Origin: Eonycteris spelaea
Taxonomy: Eukaryota; Chordata; Mammalia; Chiroptera; Pteropodidae
Length of the DNA: 64,000 nucleotides
Direction of reading: 5' to 3'
Assembly (NCBI GenBank): GCA_003508835.1
Contig: PUFA01000057.1
Coordinates: 7,266,501-7,330,500, forward strand
Shown: positions 55,030 to 64,000 of the stretch, piece after piece
How the letters are laid out: each line of letters begins with the position of its first letter
How positions within the stretch are numbered: position 1 is the stretch's first letter
Translations under genes and position numbers: made by a program
Notes under the pieces: model-generated
Database searches by the model: none
The model's input: the letters and a program-made list of their open reading frames with translations, nothing else
What the model was told of the DNA's origin: nothing

Positions 55030-57225
55030 ATATTTTATCACTTTCATTGAAATGTAGAAATTCTTACTACTATGTAGATCCCTTTTACATCTCCTATTTA
55101 TGTTGTAATTGTCATATGCATTACATCTACATACATGAAAATACCATGAGAAAAAGTTATAATTTTTGCTTTTTACTTTTGATTGTCAAATATATTTTAA
55201 AAACTCAAGAGAAGAATTGTGTATTATATTTAACTAGATATGTACCATTTCTATTCTTTTTCAGTCCCAATATTCCACATTTTCTTCTAATAATGTTTTA
55301 CTCTGAGTTGAAGAACATTTTTGCAATTCTTTGAGGGAAGTCTTACTGCTCTCTCCATCTGAGAATGTCTTTATTTTACCTTCCATTCTGAAGGCTATTT
55401 TCAATGAATATAGAATTCTAAGTTGATAGTTCTTTTTTTTTTCAAAACTTGAAAAATATACCCCTTCCTTCTGTCCTTTATGGTTTTTGATGTGAAATTC
55501 ACAGTTCTTTTGAATTTTTGTTCCTGTATAAGGAATGTGTCATTTTTCTCTGTTTTTTCTTTGTCTTTACTTTTCAGCAGTTTGATTATTTGGTACCTGG
55601 GTACAGAATTCTTTCAGTTTATATGTTTAGGGTTTGACAGTTTTCTTAAATCTGTAGATTTTTGTCTTTCACCAACGTTTGACAAGTTTCCAGCCAATAT
55701 TTCTTGAAATATTATTTCCTTCATTGCCTTCTTTCTACTCTCCTTTTGATACTTTGATGACAAAGATTATACTTCTGAGTATTGTCCAACAGAGCCCTAA
55801 GAATATATTCATTTTTAAAACAAAAATCTTCTCTCTTAGTTCAGTCTTTATAATTTCTAATGACTTAGCTTCAATGTCATCTACTCTTTCCTTTATTATT
55901 TCTGTTTTGTTATTGAATCCATACAGTGAATTTTGAAATATTTTCGTTATTGTATTTTTTTATGTATAAAAATTTGCATTTGGCTCTTCTTTATAACTTT
56001 GCTGTGTTGTCTTATCTTTCCCTATTTTGAATGTTCACACTTACTTGTTGGAGCATTTTTATAGTAGCTGATAAGTCTGTCAGATAATTTCAACTTTTAT
56101 GTCATCTTGGCATTGTCATCTGTTAATTGTCCTTTTCTACTAAGAATTGTGATTTTCTTGTTCTTTCATATGTCAGGTAGTTTGGGGTTGTATCCTGGAC
56201 ATTTTGAATATATTATGTTATAAAATTCTAGAGCTTTCGAAAACAATATGTAGAATGTTCATATTCTTGTTATACAGGCAATCACCTTTTCAAGCCACAA
56301 GTTCTCATCATTTTCTTTAGATTATATTTCCAATGTCGGTTACATTTACAAATCCTTTCAGGGCTATTTAAATCTATCCCACCTATGCTTACCCAGTCCC
56401 ATTTGGTATTTGGGTGTAGTCTATTTGACAGTTCAGTTCTCAAAGTCTATGGTATGCTTTTTATGGTCAGGTCCATGCGTACATAGCTTTTGGCTGAGCT
56501 TAAGAATCACAACTAACCTATGTGGTTGCTTTCCTGAACTCTGTTCTGTCTATTACCTTCCTTAGAACTTTCTGGTTTCCTAGGGGCTCCCCCTTTTTTG
56601 GTCCTCCAAACAAAAGCCTGATGGGTTTTTTTTTTTATATTCTTCTTTGCCACACCCTTCCCCAAGTGCACCCTTGTCTGGAGTCAAGCACCAGGAGGAC
56701 AGAAACAATGGAGGTTCTCCCTCCCACGTGGGATCAAGAATCTTCCAACTGATGAGAAAAGTTATCTTCCTCAGGGTTTTTGGCTCCTGTATGTCCTCAG
56801 GATATTTCTGCTGGTACCAACATTTGTACTGTATTGTTTGGAAGCTGGAGTGTGAGAGAATAGAAAAAAGAACAAAAAGGGGAGTGTTCCATGCTCTCTC
56901 TGAGTGTTAGAAGATCCCTTTTCCTATCCTACAGTCCAGAACTAGAGCGTTTTTCTATAGATGTTTTATTCATGCCTATGCTCACCTCCAGGATTTAGCC
57001 CACACCTAGTCCAGACCAAGGAATACTGGAGGAAAATAAATGGTTCAATGGCATTGAATTCTATTCTTTTCCTCCAATCTGCTTGCTACAGTTTACTTTT
57101 AAGAGTCCTCAAATAGCTGCTCCATGCATTCTGTACAGATTATAGCTGCCTTCAGTGGGAGTAACAAGCTGGAGTGTGTTTACTCCTTCTTACTCCAAAC
57201 TGGAACCTCCTCTAGGTCCTTTTGG
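55030..57225 (-). mobile_element. Old L1/HAL1 5' half
   Basis: 'ctatttatgttgtaattgtcatatgcattacatctac', 'gagaatgtctttattttaccttccattctgaaggctattttc', 'cagcagtttgattatttggtacctggg' and 'cagtgggagtaacaagctggagtgtgtttactcc' give the reverse-strand L1M/HAL1 order from ORF1 to the 5' UTR. Non-coding now. Confidence 0.75.
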
Positions 57226-58319
57226 GGGTCACTCCCATTCCTCCCTCATCACTGAAAATACCATGTGACCCTTCTCCTTGTACTGCTCTTTTACTCCTAA
57301 AAATATCCTTCAACAGTACAAAATCTGTGGTTAAGCTCATCTAAAAGTGTTGTCAGCCATAGAAGTCCCTCTGCCCAGGATGGAACAAAAGATCTAACCT
57401 CTTTTCCCATGACTATTTGTTAGCCAGATCCTAACTCAAACATTTGCTGAGCAAGAATTACATAATTGGTCTGATACTAAAGTCAGAGGTATTGTTGACA
57501 ACTGGGCATTTTACTATTTCTTTGTAGAGATAATAGGAACAAGATAGATGATGAAAAGATACAATTGTAATAATTTGCCAATCAGAATGGTTAGGAAAGA
57601 CATATTCAACCAATATTTTTTAAAATTAATAGCAGTAAATTGGTGCAGCCTTCTTAAAAAAGGAATGGGGTGGTGGGGGGAAGAAATGTTAAAACATTCA
57701 TACATACTTGGAAATTTATCCTGAGAAATTAACTCTATAAATGAAGCAATATACTGAAAAAGTACTTATTAAAGGATTATCTCAATATCCAGGCATTGGA
57801 CATAAACTCTAATGTTACCAAAACCAAGGAACATTTTATAAATAGGGTATATAAATAGTATGTTATGAACTATAGTTAAAATAAATATTTTTGAATATTA
57901 TGTACAAGCAAACAAAAATGGATTAGTTATCTTACTGTGTAATTTAACACTTAACTAGACTAGATTAAGCTTTTTGTTCCTGAAAAGGACCAAAAGACTA
58001 TGGAACTATCCAAATGAAATGGATAAGAAAGGAAATTTAACAGAATATTGTTGAAGCCTAAAATTAAATAATAATAAAAACATTTCAGGTTGTACTCACC
58101 CAGAATGTTAAAAAACAAATCCCACCAGTAGCACATACTTTTATATTACCACATAATTCAATCTGCATTAATTTTAGTAGTTTTTTGGCAAGGGCATGTT
58201 TCTAAGTATGCTAAAATAACGTTCAAGTGAAATTTAATTTTACTTCCTCAATATTAGCCCTGAATATTTTGCCTTACAGTTCAAGTAAACCCCTCCAAAA
58301 GAGTGTTGAAGAACATACT
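57226..58319. other. Unassigned AT-rich sequence
   Basis: No family recognised with confidence. Confidence 0.5.
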
Positions 58320-58660
58320 GTCATGCATCACATAACAACATTTCAATCAACGACGGACTGCTCACAATGGTGGTCCCATAAGATTATACTGGAGCTAATA
58401 TATTCCTATTGGCCTAAGTGACATCATGGTTGTCCTACCATATGTAGTAGTGCAATGTATTATTCACATGTTTGTGGTGATGCGATATACACAAATCTAC
58501 TGTGTTGTCCAGTATATAAAAATATAGCAATACAATTAAGCACAGTATATAATACTTACTTGATAATGATAATCAATGACTATGTTATTACTTTATGTAT
58601 TTTCTATGTTATTATTTTAGAGTGTGCTCTTTCTACTTATAAAAAATAAAGTTTGCCATA
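58320..58660 (-). mobile_element. Tigger-type (Tc1/mariner) DNA element fragment
   Basis: 'actgtcatgcatcacataacaacatttcaatcaacgacggactg' with 'ggtggtcccataagattata' is the terminal region of a Tigger element of the Tigger7 kind (name from memory). Only one terminus is visible; the other end fades near 58660. Confidence 0.7.
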
Positions 58661-58959
58661 AACGAATATGCTGTATTATGCCAGCAGCAGTCTCATACCT
58701 CTCCTGTTTACCATTTCCTATTCCAGAATCTTTAACATAATTTGTTATGTGAATAACATAAGGGAAATAGAATTATACCTAATTGCATTTAGCAAATGCT
58801 ACAAAGGATTGTATAAAATTCCACATTTAATTCTTATAACATTCTAATGCTACAAAGTGATTAAGAAGTATTTCTCCAAAACTACTAACATTCTGTTTGC
58901 ATGCCACTAAAAAACTATATTCAAAATAGTCATTTAAAATAAATGGTATACCATAACAT

Positions 58960-60130
58960 ATTTCCATATTATAATTTAATGAATTTAATTAGAGAATTAT
59001 TGCTTTAAAATGTGTATCCTTTGAGTTCTCATACTTTTTCTTAGGTTCACCTTTTGTTGTCATGTCTATTAACTCATTTCTTAAGTCCAGATCATGAAGG
59101 TTCTCTTCTATGATTTCTCCTAAAAGTTTTATAGTTTTAGATTTTACAATTAGAATTATAAACCATATTGAGTTAATTTTTGTAAAAAAATGGTAGTTAG
59201 GTTGGATTTATTTTTTGCATGTAGATGTCCTATTTCCATTTTTTTTTTAAAGTAATTCTCCACTGAATTACTTTTGCAATTCGATGTTGCTTTTCTAGGT
59301 ATCTGAAACATAAGTTGGCCATTTTTATGTGGGTCTGTTTTTGGACTCTCATTTTGTTCTATGGTCTTAATTACCATAGCTTTATCAAAGTTAAGTCTTA
59401 AATCAGTAATGATTCCTCTCATTTATTCTTTTCTTAAAGGCCATTCTAGTTTGCCTTTCTCTATATGTCTTAGAATCAGCTTGTCTACATCTTTAAAAAT
59501 TCTGTTGGATTGTGATTTATATTGCCTAAATTCCATATAATATCAACTTACACACCAAAAATGTAGTGTATTCATCTGGGAATTGAATCATCTTTACATT
59601 CCTGGAATAAATCCTCTGTAGCTATGGCTTATCCTTTTAATACAGTGGTAGATTCAGCTTGCTAATGTTTAATTTATAATTTTTTCTTTATAGAGTTGAC
59701 CTAGAGTAGTATTTTTGGAGGGTGTGGGGAGAGGTTGTACATCTTATATCGGGTCTTGCCAGTAATGACTAATGTAGTTTCATTGAATGGATTTAGAAAT
59801 TTTTTTCATCTTTTTCTGTGGTCTGGAATAGTTTAATATAAAAATTATCTATATTTTTTCTATAGACTGTCTGAGTCTCTGCATGTCTAAAAATATCTTT
59901 CCTTGACAGGTGATTGATTTTGTGGCTAGCTATAGGATACTTTGAATAGTGTCTTCATTCAGTCATCTTTAAAGATTTTCTTAGAGTCTTACCTCCAGTA
60001 TTACAGACAGGTGTCTGATTTCAGTTTATCATTCTTTCCATTGGAAGTAATCTGTTGTTTATTTCTATAAGCATGTAACATTTCCTTTTCCATAATCGGA
60101 ATTCAGGAATTTCATCAGGAAATGTTACTG
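58960..60130 (-). mobile_element. Old L1 ORF2 and 5' fragment
   Basis: 'aagttttatagttttagattttac', 'ttgagttaatttttgtaaaaaaatgg', 'ggactctcattttgttctatggtcttaattaccatagcttt' and 'acattcctggaataaatcc' are reverse-strand L1 ORF2 phrases. After about 59900 the sequence resembles L1M 5' parts. Heavily decayed. Confidence 0.75.
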
Positions 60131-60639
60131 GAGTCCTAGGTTCTTTCTTTTCTTTCTTTTTTTTTAAAATTATGATTAACTTTACCTGGGCTCTATCACT
60201 TCTTTAACCTGAAGACTAAATTCTGCTCAAAATTTTTTTTTGATTTTCTCACTTATTAATTCATATCTGTTCCCTTTTCCCCTTCTCATAAACTTTAATT
60301 TTTCACATTTCACATATCTTTGTCTGTCTTCCAAGTCTCTTTTTAAAATTCCTTATGAATTATACATAATTTATAAAATACTTCTTCTATTTGACCTTCC
60401 AAAATAGTAAGTTTGGTCTCAAGAAGAATATTCTCTTCTCAGTCTTTTGAACTTGTAATTTCAGAAATAAGTATTCTAGTTCTCTAAAATATTTTGTTCT
60501 GTGTTAAATTGAATGCTCTTGGGAGTTTCTCAGCTGCTTTAAGTTCATCTGTCTCTTTCATTAGCTCTATTTTAATAGTAGTTATTCGTTCTCGTTAAAT
60601 GTAGTCTTCTCTCTCTCTGGTTGCTGAATTTCCTTGATT
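60131..60639. other. Unassigned sequence, possibly further decayed L1
   Basis: T-rich, with 'tctccctattttaatagtagttattcgttctcg'-like phrases reminiscent of L1M ORF1. Not firm. Confidence 0.35.
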
Positions 60640-60830
60640 CAGTGGTTGTTAACTTTAGTCACACATGAGACTCACTCTAGGGAGGTGGTAAAAAATTCCA
60701 ATGTCCAGGACACAGTGAAACCAATTAATGAGGAATATCTGAGGGTGCAGTTCATGCATCAGTAGCTTTTTAAAGTTCCTAGGTTATTTCAATGTATCAG
60801 CCAAGAGTAAGCACCACTCTCTTAAATGGT
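60640..60830 (+). mobile_element. MER5A-like element
   Basis: 'tcagtggttgttaactttagtcacacatgagactcactctagggag...gtgcagttcatgcatcagtagctttttaaagttcctaggttatttcaatg...cagccaagagtaagcaccac' follows the MER5A order. Confidence 0.75.
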
Positions 60831-61389
60831 TCTCATTTTATTTATTTATAGGTGGGTATTCCCTTTGAATTCATAGAGATGATAGCTTTGGTATTTCAAC
60901 TGGCAATTTTTGCTCTTATGAGGTGTGGTAAAAAAAAAAAAATCCTGTTTACTATGCTAAAAAATGAACAGAATCTCTCTGCCCCGAGGTCTATTTGGGG
61001 ATAAATGGCAGCACTCTCCATCCACAGGGACTGGTGTCGGGCATTTCAATGTGCATCACCCTTCCATGTTCACAATAATGTGTGGATTAGGCAGGCTTTC
61101 TAAGGACCACATGCAGCAAGGTGAACGAGGGCAGACAAAGACCTTTTCTTTTAGGGTTACTTTGGTTGTACTTTGCTAGTTGTGTAATTCCAGATGAAGA
61201 GATGGAAAAAGGAGGTGAACGGCAATACATATAAGCAGCCGTCTTTCCAGAATCCCCTTTGAGATTCTTCTTGGTGATTAAAAACATTATCACAATTCAT
61301 ATTTTTAGGATCAGATGATTAGCGTAAATGTCAAACGTCCATAGCCTTAAATTGATAGGGTCACACACACAAAATATTTTCATGTACAT
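60831..61389. other. Unassigned sequence
   Basis: Nothing recognised apart from an A13 run near 60934. Confidence 0.5.
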
Positions 61390-61705
61390 ACATGCAAAAC
61401 ATGGATGATTCTCAAATGCATTTATGCTAAGTAAAAGAAGACAGACTCACAATACTACAAATAGATAATTCCATTTATATGACATTCTGGAAACATGAAT
61501 CACAGGAACGGAAAACAGATTAGTGGCTGCCAAGAGCTGAGAATCAGGGGAGGGGATTGGCTACAAAGGGTCACTGGAGGGAAATTAGGACTGACGAAAC
61601 TCTCCTATATCTTGATTGTGGTGGTAGTGGTTACATCATTATGCATCTGTCAGAACTGTACCCTAAAAATGGCACATATTATTGCATGTAAATTATATTT
61701 CAATA
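61390..61705 (+). mobile_element. Old L1 3' UTR
   Basis: 'attccatttatatgacattctggaa', 'cagattagtggctgccaagagctgag', 'ctcctatatcttgattgtggtggtagtggttac' and 'aaattatatttcaataaa' form an intact L1M 3' UTR order ending at AATAAA. Confidence 0.85.
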
Positions 61706-61739
61706 AACCCTCTTGGAAAAAAACTCTGATGTACCTCCT

Positions 61740-62075
61740 TCATTGTACTAAACTTTTTGCAGATCCCCCAAAACCTCATAGTTCTCTCAGCCTTTGCCCA
61801 TTCCATTTGATCTGCCGAGAAAATTATCATTTAACCTTTATGACTTGGATCGGATGCTACCTCCTCTGGGAAGCCTTTCATAATCCCTCAAGACTCCTCT
61901 TTGTGCTCCTTTAACCACAATGGGTTTCTGCTATCCTAGCCCTTTTTATGAGGTATTGCAGGACCATGTTCATGAGGTTTATATTCCCTGATATATCACG
62001 TTAACGAAAACAGGATTTCATCTCTATTTATCATTGTGTCTCCAACCACTTAACTCAATTCTAAATATTGAGTCA
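61740..62075 (+). mobile_element. L2 fragment
   Basis: 'ttatgacttggatcggatgctacctcctctgggaagcctttcataatccc' and 'tcatctctatttatcattgtgtctccaacc' are L2 3'-region phrases. Confidence 0.8.
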
Positions 62076-62686
62076 CCTATAACTCGGCAAAGGCAAGGTA
62101 GCTGCCATCCAGCACAGGTGCCTGTTCACCAGGAACTTGTTTTTCAGGAACCTTCCAAGAAGCTCTAAAAAATTTTTCAAAAACCCAGAAATTGCTTAAA
62201 AAATCCTTTGTACTAGAACATGTGCGTTTGGCTGTGGAACTCACAAAGCAGATGGACATGCCACCGAGTTTTCAAACTGAAAGGTCAGTACCTAGAGGAA
62301 GACATTTTTGGGAAGACAGAAGTGAGTTTCCTGAAAGTCCATGGTCCATAACACCTCATTTCATTTTTATAGCTGCAATCAAGGGGAAAGCTTATTCTAT
62401 TTGCTTTCCTTGCTTGACAATATAATTTCAGAGACTGATGAAAAATGTTTTCAGCACTGAATCAATACTTCTGATTATAGTTGCTTTTGTACTCATCTCT
62501 CCCTACTAAAAATATTTCCAGGAAAGATGGGGAAGATATAGAAGACCCACAATCCTGATTTTTTTTCTTTGCTTTCAAAAAACTGTCTGTTTAATCAAGT
62601 GCTGCATTTTATATTTAAGAATTTGAAGGCCAGGATAAGAGTATGAAAGAGAAATGATAACTTTGAGGTTTGCTATAAAGCGGTGT
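62076..62686. other. Unassigned sequence
   Basis: No repeat recognised. A 77-codon plus frame at 62192-62425 and a 60-codon minus frame at 62077-62259 overlap and have no recognised domain. Confidence 0.5.
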
Positions 62687-63045
62687 TGTTGTAGCCACCA
62701 GCCCCGAAAGACACGTGGACCAGCAGAACTCAGTAGTTATAGGAAACACATTCTTTTTCAGCCAGCTGGGTCTGCCAGGTGTATGCAGACCCCAAATTAA
62801 GCAGCCCCGAAATGTAAGACGTATAGGGGTTTTAAGCTCAAAATCCTATTCTTCATTCTGTCTAAACACAAAGTCTATTTTTCTTCTATTTCATTACTTG
62901 TCAACCCACAGGTTGGGTATGCAAGCGGGGGTACAGAACAGAAAGCTTTTTGTTAGAATGTTATTGCTCCTATGGGTGACAGCCTATGTTCCCATGGCAT
63001 AGCCAAAGTAGTAATTCCAGTAAGAGTCATTTTTCAGCCACCACA
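62687..63045 (-). mobile_element. Solo LTR of the ERV-A family, older copy
   Basis: The reverse complement follows the ERV-A LTR throughout ('tggctgaaaaatgact', 'atgggaacataggctg', 'gtgtttagacagaatgaaga', 'catttcggggctgcttaatttgggg', 'cagacccagctggctgaa'), with many more differences than the two proviral LTRs show. Flanks GGTGT (62682-62686) and GTTGT (63046-63050) agree at 4 of 5 bases, a likely worn target duplication. Confidence 0.9.
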
Positions 63046-64000
63046 GTTGTACCTGACACAAATAAGGACAATCTACCTACCCTGCTTCAGATTCCAAGCC
63101 AAAGGTATCTTGTAAAAGCTCTTAGTGTAGTTGGGAGGTGCTCCATGCCTTCTCAATCTGTAACTCTCAAAGGAATTTTTATTCAAGCAATGGAAGATGG
63201 AACACCTCTGCTAGGAAGAGGGACCTCTATTAAGGTTTCCCTGAGGGCTGAAGTCCATTGGAATGTTGCAATCTCAAGCCACTCCCTCAGGTGAGCAAGA
63301 AATGCAACTTCCTCTAATGGTCTTTAACTCAAGTAATTTCTCCTTTGCATTTGGCTGGGTAGGGGGAACTTTCACTTGGTATTTTCAGGGTTTATCTTTT
63401 TTTAGCTTCTGGATTTCATCTAAATTCTGGGAAACTGCTGAGGGCCAAAGTATCAGAGGTGAGGGGTGAAGGGAAGCTGTGATATTGTTGAGATAGGACA
63501 TCACTTGTAGAATTCTTAATCTTTAGCAGGAAATAAAATGAGACATCTCTTGCAGAGTTAATCTTTTTAGTAAACCTAGTTAAGTTTTTTTTCCTCCTTT
63601 CTTTGAGAAAAAGGCCCTCTCCCTCAAATACTGATAATTGCCCTGGAGACTCAGATCCTCTGGGTATTGATAAGGATCATCAGCCATTGTTAAGCAGAAA
63701 TGGTGTTAAGCCAGGCAGGGCCCATTGAGTCTGAGGGGGAGGGAACTTTAAGCCAAAGGTCTTTATTTTTCTCTTTAAGAAACGTACTAACCAAGCCTGT
63801 TTCCCTTTCCTCATTTAACAGGCAAATCAATAATAGAAATTAATAGATGTATGATTGAAGTAATGAGTTTGCATTTTCTTTTCCTTGTCTAAGGACTGAG
63901 GTGGCACTTCAACAGGAAACCAAGACCCCACCCTGACTGAGGCAGAAAAGGAAAGAGCTCCATGAAAACCCTGTAGGTAGGGACTATGGCCATTCTCAGG
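63046..64000. other. Unassigned sequence
   Basis: No element or exon recognised to the end of the window. Confidence 0.5.

Noticed and set aside
1..64000. CRISPR arrays, bacterial operons, insertion sequences or phage features.
   Set aside because: All diagnostic content is mammalian. Regularly spaced repeats are absent and the repeats present are eukaryotic transposons and microsatellites.

Overview
This is nuclear DNA from a placental mammal. The evidence is the repeat content: MIR, L2, MER5A/MER1-type hAT elements, MLT1 (MaLR) LTRs, L1 in both orientations and class I endogenous retroviruses (ERVs). There are no Alu, B1/B2, BovB, carnivore tRNA-Lys SINE or typical vesper-bat SINE copies. 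The L1 3' ends (for example 2107-2841 and 22500-23170) look like those I remember from laurasiatherian genomes, bats in particular. A bat is a reasonable guess but is not proven here. I find no convincing host protein-coding exon, no functional tRNA/rRNA gene and no CRISPR array. The window reads as intergenic or intronic DNA built largely by successive transposon insertions.

Layout. 1-14.5 kb: mostly unassigned sequence with old repeats (MER5A, L2, MIR, MLT1, L1 ends), including a 3'-end L1 with a perfect 14-bp target-site duplication. 14.9-23.4 kb: a three-level nest. A hAT-type DNA element is split by an L1, and that L1's 5' UTR is split by a 4.8-kb gammaretrovirus-like provirus (ERV-A). 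23.4-30.6 kb: L2, MLT1, MER5A interrupted by a MER1-type element with an 8-bp duplication, and a probable processed pseudogene with a poly(A) tail. 30.6-36.4 kb: a second provirus (ERV-B), followed by an oppositely oriented solo LTR of the same family. The flanking 5-bp duplications show that recombination between these LTRs inverted the ~200 bp between them. 36.4-42.5 kb: MER5A, MIR, L2 and unassigned sequence. 42.5-60.1 kb: a dense block of L1s, mostly minus-strand, including a nearly full-length dead element (49.2-54.9 kb) and a plus-strand L1 lacking most of ORF2. 60.1-64 kb: MER5A, L1 and L2 ends, and an older solo LTR of the ERV-A family.

Both proviruses are primed by tRNA-Thr(UGU), judging by an exact 18-nt primer-binding site. 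Both have gag and pol remnants of gammaretroviral type, and both have lost the reverse-transcriptase polymerase domain and most or all of env. Neither can replicate. No gene in the window appears to work with another. The interest lies in rearrangement history: LTR-mediated inversion, nesting, isolated L1 5'-UTR fragments, ORF1-only L1 copies, and a gag reading frame that begins with a membrane-anchor segment instead of a myristoylation start.
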